NCBI GenBank assembly: GCA_963826165.1
Contig: CAWGWC010000014.1
Location: 62,001-126,000, forward strand
Origin: JACVRW01 sp963826165
GTDB lineage: Bacteria; Actinomycetota; Thermoleophilia; Solirubrobacterales; Thermoleophilaceae
Length of the DNA: 64,000 nucleotides
Direction of reading: 5' to 3'
Positions 25,111 through 33,040 of the stretch are shown in pieces. Position 1 is the first letter of the stretch. Each line of letters starts with the position of its first letter. The notes beneath the pieces were generated by a model. The model saw only the letters and a list, made by a program, of their open reading frames with translations. It did not search any database and was not told where the DNA came from. A program made the position numbers and the translations under genes.

Positions 25111-25959
25111 ATGCCCGAGCTGCCCGAAGTGGAGATCACCGCCCGTCGCCTCACGCGGGGGCTCGCCGGTGCCCGGATCGAGTCCGCGCTGGCCCCGGGA
25201 CTCAACGCCCTCAAGACCTTCGATCCGCCGCTGGACGAGCTGACCGGACGCGAGCTCGACGGCGTACGCCGGATCGGGAAGATGCTGGCCGTCGACGCCG
25301 GCGACCTGACGCTGCTCGTCCACCTCATGTCCTCCGGCCGGTTGCAGCTGTTCGACAAGCGGGCGTCGCTGCGCGACCGGGCGTCGCGCTTGCTCGTGCG
25401 CCTGGAGGACGGCCGCGAGCTGCGGCTCCGGGAGTTCGGCACCAGGCAGCGAGCCTGGGCCAAGCTGCTGCGCGAGGGCGACGTTTCGGCCGACCCTGCC
25501 GTCGACGGCCTCGGCCCCGACGCGCTCCCGGCTCCGGACTTGGACGAGTTCGCCGCGCTCCTCGATCAGCCCCGCCATCTCCATCCGCTCCTGCGCGACC
25601 AGCGCACGATCGCGGGCATCGGGCGCTCGTGGGTCGACGAACTGCTGTGGACCGCTCGCCTGTCGCCCTTTCAGAAGGGCTCCGACCTCGACACCGAGGA
25701 GCTCGAGACGCTCCGGGAGGCCTGCGACGAGGTGCTGGGCGACGCGATCGCCCACTACGAGGAGGTGATCGGCGACAGCGTGCCGGACAAGCTGCCGATG
25801 CCGCTGAAGGTCCATCGCCGCGCCGGCGAGGAGTGTCCCCGCTGCGGCACCCACATCGAGGCGATCCACTTCAAGGACTACGTGATGTGTTACTGCCCGG
25901 AGGAGCAGACGGGGGGCCGGGTGCTCAAGGACCGGCGCCTGTCTAGGCTGCTCAAATGA
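25111..25959 (+). CDS. mutM: Fpg/Nei-family DNA glycosylase with altered zinc finger
   Basis: A 282-residue DNA glycosylase/AP lyase that removes oxidised bases. The catalytic N-terminal Pro-Glu is in MPELPEVE, so ATG 25111 must be the start, not ATG 25105. The conserved lysine is in RRIGKMLAVD, and GIGRSWVDELLW is the H2TH region. The zinc finger is CPRC...CYCPEE: the usual fourth cysteine is glutamate and an extra cysteine lies two residues before the third. Coupled by ATGA to a peroxiredoxin gene, a sensible oxidative-damage pair. Confidence 0.9.
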   Translation: MPELPEVEITARRLTRGLAGARIESALAPGLNALKTFDPPLDELTGRELDGVRRIGKMLAVDAGDLTLLVHLMSSGRLQLFDKRASLRDRASRLLVRLEDGRELRLREFGTRQRAWAKLLREGDVSADPAVDGLGPDALPAPDLDEFAALLDQPRHLHPLLRDQRTIAGIGRSWVDELLWTARLSPFQKGSDLDTEELETLREACDEVLGDAIAHYEEVIGDSVPDKLPMPLKVHRRAGEECPRCGTHIEAIHFKDYVMCYCPEEQTGGRVLKDRRLSRLLK

Positions 25960-26423
25960 GCATCGACCAGGGCAACCCCGCACCGAACTTCGAGGTCCCG
26001 AACCAGGACGGAGAGCCGGTCAAGCTCTCCAATCTGCGCGGGCAGCGTGTGGTCCTCTACTTCTACCCCAAGGCCGATACACCGGGCTGCACAACGCAGG
26101 CCTGCGGAGTGCGAGATCACCTGCCCGACTACGAGGGCGCGGGCGCCGTGGTCATGGGCATCTCGCCGGATCCGGTGAAGAAGGTCAAGCGTTTCCACGA
26201 CAAGCAGGGTCTGAACTTCTCCCTGCTGGCCGACGAGGACCACGCGGTGGCCGAGGCCTACGGGGTGTGGGTGGAGAAGTCCATGTACGGCAAGACCTAC
26301 TGGGGCAACGAGCGCACGACGTTCGTCCTCGACGAGGACGGCGTAGTCCGCGACATCCTGCGCAAGGTCAAGCCGAAGGAGCACGACGAGCGCGTGCTCG
26401 CCGCGCTGGCCGCCGCGGCCTGA
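25956..26423 (+). CDS. bcp: Thioredoxin-dependent peroxiredoxin (Bcp)
   Basis: A 155-residue atypical 2-Cys peroxiredoxin. The peroxidatic cysteine is in FYPKADTPGCTTQACGVRD, with the Bcp resolving cysteine five residues later, and WGNERTTFVLDEDG is family-typical. It reduces peroxides at thioredoxin's expense. Translationally coupled to the glycosylase. Converges on the cupredoxin lipoprotein. Confidence 0.95.
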   Translation: MSIDQGNPAPNFEVPNQDGEPVKLSNLRGQRVVLYFYPKADTPGCTTQACGVRDHLPDYEGAGAVVMGISPDPVKKVKRFHDKQGLNFSLLADEDHAVAEAYGVWVEKSMYGKTYWGNERTTFVLDEDGVVRDILRKVKPKEHDERVLAALAAAA

Positions 26424-26427
26424 TGGA

Positions 26428-26895
26428 TCAACCCACCGTCAGCGTTCCCTCCATGCCCTCCGCGGCGTGGTTGCCCACCGGGCAGTAGAACTCATACTCG
26501 CCCGCCTTCAGGGCCTTCAGACTCACCTGGGACACGCCGCCCTTGCCCACGGTCTCGCCCACCTCCTCCACGCCGTTGCCCTCGACCTCCACGGCGTGGG
26601 GCACGTCCGACGGGTTGTCCATGACGATCCGCACGTCGCCCGGCTGCGCCTCGAGGCTCGTCGTGTCGAACTTGAGCGCGCCGCCGGGATCGGCGACGAG
26701 CTTGAGTGCCGTCTTGCCGCCTCCCGAGCCGCCGTCGTCGCTCGCGCCGGTGCTGCCATAGGCGCCGCCGCCGTCGTCGGAGCTCTCACCTCCGCCTCCT
26801 CCTCCGCCGTCGTCCGAATCGTCGTCTCCGCAGCCCGCCGCCACGAGGGCGCAGGCCGCGAGAAGAATCACCAGGAACGTGCTGCGAGAACGCAT
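26428..26895 (-). CDS. Cupredoxin-like lipoprotein
   Basis: A 155-residue exported protein. The lipobox is LVAAGC (cysteine about residue 22); a long Gly/Ser/Asp linker follows, then a plastocyanin-like domain with copper ligands His (DVPHAVEV), Cys, His and Met (FYCPVGNHAAEGMEG). Likely an electron carrier or copper-binding protein on the outer face of the membrane. A GGAGG site precedes ATG 26895, and a CGAACC-N16-CGTAC element upstream matches the ECF promoters of both sigma genes. Confidence 0.9.
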   Translation of the reverse strand: MRSRSTFLVILLAACALVAAGCGDDDSDDGGGGGGGESSDDGGGAYGSTGASDDGGSGGGKTALKLVADPGGALKFDTTSLEAQPGDVRIVMDNPSDVPHAVEVEGNGVEEVGETVGKGGVSQVSLKALKAGEYEFYCPVGNHAAEGMEGTLTVG

Positions 26896-26913
26896 CGAGA
26901 CCTCCGAACGGGT

Positions 26914-26941
26914 GCGCCGGGGTGTACGCGCCCCGCGGCGC
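26914..26941 (-). terminator. Candidate hairpin after the anti-sigma gene
   Basis: Stem GCGCC-GGGG / CCCC-(GC)-GGCGC with an 8-nt loop and a 2-nt bulge. It is between two minus-strand genes and overlaps the candidate ECF promoter of the cupredoxin gene, so it may be a coincidence of GC-rich spacer sequence. Confidence 0.35.
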
Positions 26942-26950
26942 GGCGGTTCG
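26924..26950 (-). promoter_or_regulatory. Candidate ECF promoter for the cupredoxin gene
   Basis: Minus strand CGAACC, 16 nt, then CGTAC, ending 28 nt before the start codon. Spacing equals the elements before the two sigma genes. Confidence 0.55.
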
Positions 26951-26956
26951 ATCGCC

Positions 26957-27658
26957 TCAATAGAGAAGCTTGCCCGCGAGCACCTTCACGCCGCGCTCGC
27001 TGCCGGGCGCGCTCGCGGCCCGGCGCGTGATCACGATGCGGTGATAGTCGCCCGGCTCCACCGCGGCGGTCAGGTCGGCCGACGCGTGTCCGTCGCTCTG
27101 GGCTCGGAAGGTGCCTCCGCTCACCCAGCGTCCGTCGACCGCTATGCACCAGAGCTCGTACACCGCGCGGCGGGCCGGGAGCCGGCTGGCCGTCAGCCTC
27201 ACCGCCGTGCCCTCCGGCACCGCGCTCACCTGAGCGCTCGCCAGCCCGGGCCCCGGGCCCCTGAGCTCGGCCCGCGCGTAGGCGTCCTCCTCTTCGCCGC
27301 CACCGAGCAGGAGGATTCCGGTGACCACCGCGAGCGCAGCCGCGATGGCCGCTGCGGCTGCCGCGAACGCGGCCGGCCGGCGTGTGACGGCCCGGCCCTC
27401 ACGAAGACCACCGCCGCTGCGCTCGCGCACGAAGCGATCCAGCACGGCCTCCTCGAGCTCCGGCGAGAGCTCGGGCAGGGGCACATCGCCGGGCTCGACC
27501 CGGTCGAGCAGCGCGGGCAGGCCACCCAGCTCGCGCTCCTCCCGGGCGCAGCGAGGACACGAGTCCACGTGCACGCGCATCTCGGCCATCTCCTCGGGCT
27601 CGAGTGCACCGAGCACGTAGCCCCCCAACAGCTCCTGGTGGGTCGCGCAGCCGCTCAC
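26957..27658 (-). CDS. Zinc-finger anti-sigma factor (RskA-like)
   Basis: A 233-residue membrane anti-sigma factor. The N-terminus has a zf-HC2 motif (HVDSCPRC, HxxxCxxC) preceded by YVLGALEPEEMAEM; a membrane helix lies near the middle (AAAIAAALAVVTGILLLGG); and the outer domain has RskA features (AVYELWCIAV, SGGTF). GTG 27658 overlaps the sigma stop by GTGA. This pair parallels the pair at 4891-6181, which lacks the zinc motif. The signal may be redox-related given the HxxxCxxC, but that is inference. Confidence 0.88.
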   Translation of the reverse strand: MSGCATHQELLGGYVLGALEPEEMAEMRVHVDSCPRCAREERELGGLPALLDRVEPGDVPLPELSPELEEAVLDRFVRERSGGGLREGRAVTRRPAAFAAAAAAIAAALAVVTGILLLGGGEEEDAYARAELRGPGPGLASAQVSAVPEGTAVRLTASRLPARRAVYELWCIAVDGRWVSGGTFRAQSDGHASADLTAAVEPGDYHRIVITRRAASAPGSERGVKVLAGKLLY

Positions 27659-28203
27659 CGCTCGACCTCCATCTCGTCGAGTATCAGTCTCAGGCTTCGC
27701 AGCGCGTAGTAGACCCGGCTCTTCACGGTGCCCACGGGCACACCCGAGCGTTCGGCGATCTCGCGCAGGCTCAGCCCGCCCCAGTGGGCCAGGCGGATCA
27801 CCTGGCGGTGCTCGGGCGAGAGGCGCGCCAGCGCGGCCGCCACCTGCCAGCGCAGCACGGCTCGCTCGAAATCGGGGTCGAGCTCCCACGCCTCCTCGTC
27901 CACCTGGGCAGACACGCTCACCGGGCGCACGGCCGCCCGCCGGCGGGCGTCCACGATCCGGTTGCGCGCGATCGAGTAGAGCCAGGTGCGCACGCTCGCC
28001 TTGCGGCGGTCGTACTCGCCGGCGTGCCGCCACAGCCGGGCGAAGACGTCCTGAACGACCTCCTCGGCCAGCTCGCGGTCGCCGAGCGAATTGCAGGCGA
28101 AGCCGAACAGCTCGCCGGCGTAGCGCCGGTAGAGCTCGCGCAGCTCATCCCCGCTTCGATCGCGCGGCAGTCGCTCCACCAGCGTGGCGTCGCTGGACGC
28201 CAT
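27655..28203 (-). CDS. ECF RNA polymerase sigma factor (SigK-like)
   Basis: A 182-residue group 4 sigma factor. Region 2: LYRRYAGELFGFACNSLG, AEEVVQDVFARLW, TWLYSIARNRIVDARRR. Region 4: LSPEHRQVIRLAHWGGLS and the helix-turn-helix SGVPVGTVKSRVYYALRS. Coupled to a zinc-finger anti-sigma. A TGAACC-N16-CGTAT promoter-like element ends 10 nt before ATG 28203, so its own transcript would be nearly leaderless. Confidence 0.93.
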   Translation of the reverse strand: MASSDATLVERLPRDRSGDELRELYRRYAGELFGFACNSLGDRELAEEVVQDVFARLWRHAGEYDRRKASVRTWLYSIARNRIVDARRRAAVRPVSVSAQVDEEAWELDPDFERAVLRWQVAAALARLSPEHRQVIRLAHWGGLSLREIAERSGVPVGTVKSRVYYALRSLRLILDEMEVER

Positions 28204-28213
28204 GGGGTGCGTT

Positions 28214-28240
28214 ATACGCGCTCTTCAGGGCTTGGGTTCA
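28214..28240 (-). promoter_or_regulatory. Candidate ECF promoter for the second sigma gene
   Basis: Minus strand TGAACC, 16 nt, CGTAT, ending 10 nt before the start codon. It lies within the 3' end of the methyltransferase remnant. Confidence 0.6.
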
Positions 28241-28376
28241 GCCCTGGCTACAACCACGTAGTGACCGGGCGCGAAGCGCTCGTCCGCATAGCCCGCCGCA
28301 CCCGCACCCGGAAGCCGATCTCGCGCAGCCGGCCGGCGACCTCGCTCGCGGCGGGCAGCCGCTGGTGATGGGTCAC
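28225..28376 (-). pseudogene. C-terminal methyltransferase remnant
   Basis: Two minus-strand frames together spell the end of a SAM-dependent methyltransferase: THHQRLPAASEVAGRLREIG and FRVRVRR in one, then GYADERFAPGHYVVVARAEP in another, a +/-1 shift near 28290. No N-terminal catalytic region precedes it, because the intact methyltransferase gene ends immediately upstream. A GTG (28376) could start a 42-residue peptide in the first frame, but I think this is gene decay. The shift could alternatively be a sequence error in a C-terminal fragment. Confidence 0.5.
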
Positions 28377-28379
28377 ACC

Positions 28380-29102
28380 TCAGCCCGCCCGGAGCTGCAC
28401 GAGCGCGAAGCCCAGCGTCTCGCGCCCGCCGCTCAGGGTCAGCCGAGCGCGAGCCCGGCTCGCACGCTCCTCGAGGACCCGGGCGCCCGGATCCTCGGGG
28501 TGCGCGCCGGCCCAGCGCTCGGCGTTGAGGATCAGCGTCCATTCGTAGCGATCCCAGTCCCGCTCGCTGGCCACCGAGGCGTACAAGGGGGTGAGCCCGG
28601 CGCGCTCACAGGCCTCCATCAGACCGCCATACGTGGTCAGCTCATCCGGTGTGGCCCCACCCAGGGCCTCGAGGTACCCGGCGCTCGGCTCACGTCGCCA
28701 GTAGCCCTCGCCCAAGAGAACGAGTCCACCCGTTGAGGTGAGCTCCCGCAGGGGGCCGAGCGCGGCGGGAAAGCCGCCCAGGGCGTGGCTCGAGGCCACG
28801 CAGACGGCCAGGTCGAACGACCCCGGGGGCGGGGCGTCGGCAACGCGCAGGTCGAGCTCGGGTGCGCGCCGTCGGGCTTCGGCGATCGTGACGGCGTCGC
28901 GGTCGTAGCCCACCGCCTCCACCTCGAAGTGCCCAGCGATGCGCCGCAGCAGCTCCGCCCGCCCGCACGCCACCTCGAGCACTCGCGCCCCGGGCCGCAG
29001 GTCGAGCAGGCCCACCACTTCGTCCACTGCCGCCAGTGAGAGCGGGTTCATGAGGGCCAGCTCGCCGTGGGCGATCCGGGAGGCAGCGGCGTCGTCCATC
29101 AC
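28380..29102 (-). CDS. Class I SAM-dependent methyltransferase
   Basis: A 239-240-residue methyltransferase. Motif I (SAM site) is VLEVACGRAELL, the acidic end of strand 2 is VGYDRDAVTIAEA, and FDLAVCVASSHALGGF is motif IV. The substrate is unknown. The start is GTG 29102 or, more likely, ATG 29099, 6 nt after a minus-strand TACGTT (leaderless). Shares a two-way promoter with the flippase-like gene. Confidence 0.88.
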   Translation of the reverse strand: MMDDAAASRIAHGELALMNPLSLAAVDEVVGLLDLRPGARVLEVACGRAELLRRIAGHFEVEAVGYDRDAVTIAEARRRAPELDLRVADAPPPGSFDLAVCVASSHALGGFPAALGPLRELTSTGGLVLLGEGYWRREPSAGYLEALGGATPDELTTYGGLMEACERAGLTPLYASVASERDWDRYEWTLILNAERWAGAHPEDPGARVLEERASRARARLTLSGGRETLGFALVQLRAG

Positions 29103-29105
29103 GGC

Positions 29106-29115
29106 AACGTACCCT
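29106..29115. promoter_or_regulatory. Shared-TA bidirectional -10 element (methyltransferase / flippase)
   Basis: AACGTACCCT reads TACCCT on plus (7 nt before GTG 29123) and TACGTT on minus (6 nt before ATG 29099); both share the TA at 29110-29111. Confidence 0.65.
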
Positions 29116-29122
29116 CGGGACC

Positions 29123-30145
29123 GTGCCCTCGGCCACCCTCGGCGATTCCTTCCAGTCGTTCTTCGACGCAGTCGACCAGTTCTTCTCGAGCCTGGCCTCC
29201 GTGCGTCTGGTGCCGCTGCTGCTGGCGCTCGCGCTGTTCACGATCTACCTCACGCTGCGCGCCCGGGCGAGCTTCAACATCCTGCGCGCCGCCTATCCCA
29301 CCGAGCAGTTCCGTTTCCTGTCGATCTGGGGGGCGTATTTCGCCGGTTACGGCTTCAACGCGGTCATTCCGGCCCGGGGAGGCGACGTGGTCCGCCTCTT
29401 CCTCACCAAGACGGCGATCCCGCGCTCGAGCTACCCGGCCGTGGCGGCGAGCTTCGTGGTCGAGCTGGGCTTCGACGTCGCGATGGGGTCGCTCATCCTC
29501 CTGTTCGCCTTCACCCAGGGCGTGTTTCCCAAGCCGCCCGACTTCGCGAAGCTCAACGCCTTCGATCTCTCCTACCTGGCCCAGCGGCCGCAGTTCACGT
29601 TGTTCCTGCTCACCGTCTTCGCGCTGGCGGGTCTGCTGGCCTTCGCCATGCTCAGCGCTCGCGTCAAGGCGTTCTGGGAGCGCATTCGCCAGGGGCTGAC
29701 GATCCTCCAGGACCGCCGTCGCTACTTCCGTGAGGTGTTCGCGGTCCAGTTTGCGGGTTGGTGCTTCCGTTTTGCGGCGTTCTGGATGCTGCTCGACGCC
29801 TTTCGCGTGGGCGGGTCGGTGAAGAACGTGCTCCTGGTGCTGGGCGTGAACGCCGTGTCGGCGGCCGTGCCCTTCACCCCGCAGGGCGCCGGGGTTCAGC
29901 AGGCGCTGCTGGCCAAGGTGTTCGCGGGCACTGCCCCGGGCTCGGTCGTGGCCGCCTACTCAGTTGGGCAGCAGATCGCGATCGGCGTGCTGACCTTCGG
30001 CATCGGCTTCGCCTCGCTCGTGTTCATCTTCCGCGTGCGCAGCTTCAAGGAGGTGGTCGCCCGCGGCCGGGAGGACCGCGAGGCCGAGCGCACCGAGGAC
30101 CCGCCTACGTACCGAAGCCCTCCCGAGCCTCGCGCACCAGGATGA
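29123..30145 (+). CDS. Flippase-like membrane protein (LPG synthase TM family)
   Basis: A 340-residue protein with about eight transmembrane helices, of the lysylphosphatidylglycerol-synthase transmembrane/UPF0104 group. Characteristic segments: GAYFAGYGFNAVIPARGGDV, FVVELGFDVAMG and VPFTPQGAGVQQALL. Members move or modify lipids or are linked to glycosylation; the exact role is unknown. GTG 29123 (leaderless). The end overlaps the convergent small gene by 41 nt; the tail is charged and disordered. Confidence 0.85.
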   Translation: MPSATLGDSFQSFFDAVDQFFSSLASVRLVPLLLALALFTIYLTLRARASFNILRAAYPTEQFRFLSIWGAYFAGYGFNAVIPARGGDVVRLFLTKTAIPRSSYPAVAASFVVELGFDVAMGSLILLFAFTQGVFPKPPDFAKLNAFDLSYLAQRPQFTLFLLTVFALAGLLAFAMLSARVKAFWERIRQGLTILQDRRRYFREVFAVQFAGWCFRFAAFWMLLDAFRVGGSVKNVLLVLGVNAVSAAVPFTPQGAGVQQALLAKVFAGTAPGSVVAAYSVGQQIAIGVLTFGIGFASLVFIFRVRSFKEVVARGREDREAERTEDPPTYRSPPEPRAPG

Positions 30146-30383
30146 CCGCCTCGGGGAACATCAGCCGCATGGCCTGAAGCAGGTCCTGCGACTGCTGCTC
30201 GGCGTTGCCCTGGAGGTTCATGCGCGCGAGCCCGGCCACCGTCATGTCGACGGCCAGCTTTATGGCGTTGTCGGCCCAGGCCACCTTCTGCGCTCCCTGC
30301 ATCTGCGAGGCGAACTCTTCCATGCGCTTGCGGAGGTCGTCCGGATCGCCGAAGAGGCCGCCGAATGGATCTTCAGAGGACAT
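30105..30383 (-). CDS. Small soluble protein, function unknown
   Basis: A 92-residue protein starting MSSEDPFGGLFGDPDDLRKR and mostly helical (MEEFASQMQGAQKVAWADNA...). No membrane or metal motif. ATG 30383 is chosen over ATG 30452, which would extend into the next gene. It overlaps the reductase gene upstream by 11 nt, and its 3' end overlaps the convergent flippase gene. The family is not recognised. Confidence 0.65.
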   Translation of the reverse strand: MSSEDPFGGLFGDPDDLRKRMEEFASQMQGAQKVAWADNAIKLAVDMTVAGLARMNLQGNAEQQSQDLLQAMRLMFPEAVILVREAREGFGT

Positions 30384-31485
30384 GAGCCAAGGGTAGGGAC
30401 TCGGCGCGCTCCCACGACACTCCGTGCTCGGAGAGCCGGTCGAGGAAGGCACGCGGCTCGAAGGCCGCGGCGGGTCCCAGCGTGCCGGCGCGGTCGAAAC
30501 CCGGCTCGGCGAGCAGCTCGGCCGCGTGCACCAGGATGGTCGCCGTGATCCCGTAGACGTCCTGGCCGCTCACGACGGCGCGGCCCTGGGAACCGTCCTC
30601 GCCGCGGGCGTCGGCGACGATCGTCCACTCCGCCGCTCGGCGCTCGGGCTCGGTCGGGCCCTCGGGGAGCGAGCCGATGCCGCGGTGCAGCAGCGCTCGC
30701 AGTGGCGTGCGCAGAGAGAGCGCGAGCGCGGGTTGCACGAAGGGCATCAGCGCAGCGGCCAGCGGGTGCGGCGCCGCGGTGCTCGTGGTCAGCAGCGAGA
30801 CCACGCGACGGGTCTGGGTGTGGCGCGGAACGGTGATCACCTCGCCCGAGGGGTAGCGAGACACCGCCTGGCGCCCGATCGGCTCCGGGAACTCGAACTG
30901 GGCCCGGAACACCCCGGCGGGCGCTGCGCGCCAGTCGCCGTCCTCGTAGACCAGGTCGCCGCCCTTCATCATCTCGAGGGCCGAGCGCATGGTTCCGCGG
31001 GTCATGCCGAAGCCCTTGACAGCGTAGGCCAGCACGAGCTCTCGCAGCGGCTCATGCCCGTCGGCCGAGATGCGGGCGATCATGTCGCCGGGCAGGTAGT
31101 CGAACCCCAGCGCCGGCACCAGCGCCACTCCCGCCCGCTCGGCGGCGGCGCCGTGGCGCTCGAACATCATCGCGATGAAGGGCTGCTCGCCCGTGGAGTC
31201 GACGTAGTGCGTTCCGGTGGCCACCGCGGCTCGCGCAACGGCGTCGCCGGCGAGCGTGAACGGGCCGGCGCAGTTGATCACCACGCTCGCGTCGCCGAGA
31301 AGGCCGCGCAGTCCCTCCTCGTCGTCCAGAGACACCGCCCGCGCCGGCGCGCCCTGCTCGTCGCCGAGCCGCGCCAGCTTCTCCGGGTCGCGCCCGCTCA
31401 GCACGTGACTCAGCTCGCACCGGGCGAGTTCCCGTGCCACCAGCCGGCCGGTATAGCCGGTGGCTCCGTAGAGCACGACCGTCAC
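30373..31485 (-). CDS. Saccharopine-dehydrogenase-like NAD(P)-binding reductase
   Basis: A 370-residue protein of the saccharopine dehydrogenase/trans-acting enoyl reductase group. VLYGATGYTGRLVARELARC is the Rossmann dinucleotide site, then VVINCAGPFTLAG and GTHYVDSTGEQPF. Mycobacterial relatives reduce lipid-linked double bonds (Rv2953-like); that function is only inferred. GTG 31485 is 7 nt from minus-strand TATCGT (leaderless). The next gene overlaps its end by 11 nt. Confidence 0.85.
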   Translation of the reverse strand: MTVVLYGATGYTGRLVARELARCELSHVLSGRDPEKLARLGDEQGAPARAVSLDDEEGLRGLLGDASVVINCAGPFTLAGDAVARAAVATGTHYVDSTGEQPFIAMMFERHGAAAERAGVALVPALGFDYLPGDMIARISADGHEPLRELVLAYAVKGFGMTRGTMRSALEMMKGGDLVYEDGDWRAAPAGVFRAQFEFPEPIGRQAVSRYPSGEVITVPRHTQTRRVVSLLTTSTAAPHPLAAALMPFVQPALALSLRTPLRALLHRGIGSLPEGPTEPERRAAEWTIVADARGEDGSQGRAVVSGQDVYGITATILVHAAELLAEPGFDRAGTLGPAAAFEPRAFLDRLSEHGVSWERAESLPLAHVL

Positions 31486-31492
31486 GGCCGGG

Positions 31493-31502
31493 ACGATACA
31501 GT
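31493..31502. promoter_or_regulatory. Shared-TA bidirectional -10 element (reductase / CBS)
   Basis: ACGATACAGT reads TACAGT on plus, 6 nt before GTG 31509, and TATCGT on minus, 7 nt before GTG 31485; the TA at 31497-31498 is common to both. Confidence 0.65.
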
Positions 31503-31508
31503 CGCGCC

Positions 31509-31955
31509 GTGCACATCTCCGAGGTGATGACCGAGGGCGTGGTCACGGTCGAGAGCGGCGACAGCCTGCAGCGCGTGGGCGAGCTCATGCGCGACCGCAA
31601 CGTGGGCTCCGTGGTGGTCTGCGACAGCGGACGCCCGGTCGGCGTGATCACCGATCGCGACCTCGCACTCGTGGTCGTGGCCGATGCGGTGCAGTCACGC
31701 GAGGCCGCGGGCGACCATGCGTCCCGCCCGCTGGTGACCGGCGAGGTGCAGATGGACCTCGAGGAGGCGGTCGCTCTGATGATCCAGCACCGGATCCGTC
31801 GCCTGCCCGTCACGCGGGAAGAGGACCTCGTGGGCATCGTGACCATCGATGACCTCGCCGTGCGCGCGGGCGATCTCCACCTGGCCCAGCAGATCACCGC
31901 CGAAGTGGCCAAGGCGGCCCTGCCCGAGTTCTACTTCCATCAGCGCGGCGGCTGA
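31509..31955 (+). CDS. CBS-domain protein
   Basis: A 148-residue protein of two CBS motifs: HISEVMTEGVVTVESGDSLQ with GSVVVCDSGRPVGVITDRDL, and a second with QHRIRRLPVTREEDLVGIVT. A Bateman module that senses adenosine nucleotides in known relatives. Start GTG 31509 (leaderless). Followed after 4 nt by a small unknown gene. Confidence 0.88.
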   Translation: MHISEVMTEGVVTVESGDSLQRVGELMRDRNVGSVVVCDSGRPVGVITDRDLALVVVADAVQSREAAGDHASRPLVTGEVQMDLEEAVALMIQHRIRRLPVTREEDLVGIVTIDDLAVRAGDLHLAQQITAEVAKAALPEFYFHQRGG

Positions 31956-31959
31956 CCCG

Positions 31960-32154
31960 GTGGCCACACTCACACCCGGGCAGCTGCGCACTCGGCGGCG
32001 CATCGAGAGCGCGATCCGGTTGATGGCGCCCGCTCTCGACGTGGTGCTGGCGGTGGGCGACCGCGTGTCGCGCATCGTCGAGCCCGAGGACGGCGACTAC
32101 TACCCGCCGCGCGTGTCGCGGCGCTCCGAGCCGCCGGAGCGGCCCACACCGTGA
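31960..32154 (+). CDS. Small protein, function unknown
   Basis: A 64-residue protein (GTG 31960) with a helical middle (IESAIRLMAPALDVVLAVGD) and a charged tail (EPEDGDYYPPRVSRRSEP). Close to its neighbours: GTGA overlap with the following membrane-protein gene. Possibly a regulator or partner of that protein. No family recognised. Confidence 0.55.
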   Translation: MATLTPGQLRTRRRIESAIRLMAPALDVVLAVGDRVSRIVEPEDGDYYPPRVSRRSEPPERPTP

Positions 32155-33035
32155 ACACGCAGGAGCAGCTTCGGTGGCAGGACCGCTTCGCCGTTCCCGC
32201 GGCCGTGGCCGCGTTCGTGGCGGTGGTGGCCCAGATCGCGACCATCGCCCTGCTGGCCACGGCGCTCGATGACCGCGCGGGCATCGAGCCGCTGGCCGAC
32301 GAGTACCTCTCGATCGACGAGAGGCCCGGCCAGTTCATCGCCGGAGGCGTGGCGCGAGCCGTCGGCGCGCTGGCCATCGGGGTCGTCTTCTACTACCTGT
32401 TCCGCCTGATCCGGGCCCGCGGCGGCGCGGTGCCCAAGTGGTTTGTCTACCTGGTGTACGCGGGCCCGCTGTTGTTCGCCGTCGGCGCACTCCTTCAGTC
32501 GTTCGACCAGGTGGACACGGCCCAACAGTTCACCGACCAGAACGTGATCAGGGGCGACGCCGGTGAGGAGGTGGCCGAAAATCTGTCCGACGACACCAGC
32601 CCGGCCGTGTTCGCACCGACCTTCGCGGGCACGATCGGGGTGGCCTTCCTGTTCGTGATGTTGCCGCTGCGGGCCCGCGCGGTGGGCCTGCTCAGTCCCT
32701 TCATGGCCATTCTGGGCGTGATCTGCGGCGCTCTGCTGGTGCTGCCACTCGTCCCAGCGCCGATCATGACCGCCTTTTGGCTGGGTGCCATGGGCCTGCT
32801 CTTCCTCGACCGGTGGCCCGGAGGACGCGGGCCGGCCTGGGAGTCCGGGGAATCGGAGCCCTGGCCGGCACCGGCTCAGCGCAGGGGCCTGTTCAGCCGG
32901 CCCGAACGGCCGGCCCAGGACGACGATCCGGACCCAGGTGAATCGCTGATCGGTCCCACGGACTCCAACGGCACCGGCGACAGCGAGGACATTCCGGACC
33001 GCCCGGCCTCGCGCAAGCGACGGCGAAAGGGCTAG
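32151..33035 (+). CDS. Multi-pass membrane protein, function unknown
   Basis: A 294-residue protein with about five to six predicted helices (AVPAAVAAFVAVVAQIATIA; YLVYAGPLLFAVGALLQSF; AFLFVMLPLRARAVGLLSPF; GVICGALLVLPLVPAPIMTA) and a disordered basic tail (RKRRRKG). The N-terminal 30 residues and a luminal acidic loop (RGDAGEEVAENLSDD) are visible. No catalytic motif seen. Coupled to the preceding small gene. Convergent with trpB2. Confidence 0.75.
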   Translation: MNTQEQLRWQDRFAVPAAVAAFVAVVAQIATIALLATALDDRAGIEPLADEYLSIDERPGQFIAGGVARAVGALAIGVVFYYLFRLIRARGGAVPKWFVYLVYAGPLLFAVGALLQSFDQVDTAQQFTDQNVIRGDAGEEVAENLSDDTSPAVFAPTFAGTIGVAFLFVMLPLRARAVGLLSPFMAILGVICGALLVLPLVPAPIMTAFWLGAMGLLFLDRWPGGRGPAWESGESEPWPAPAQRRGLFSRPERPAQDDDPDPGESLIGPTDSNGTGDSEDIPDRPASRKRRRKG

Positions 33036-33040
33036 CGCCT

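Noticed and set aside
31151..31485. Plus-strand frame reading into the CBS gene
   Set aside because: The CBS homology starts at GTG 31509, directly after a -10 box; the earlier part is antisense to the reductase.
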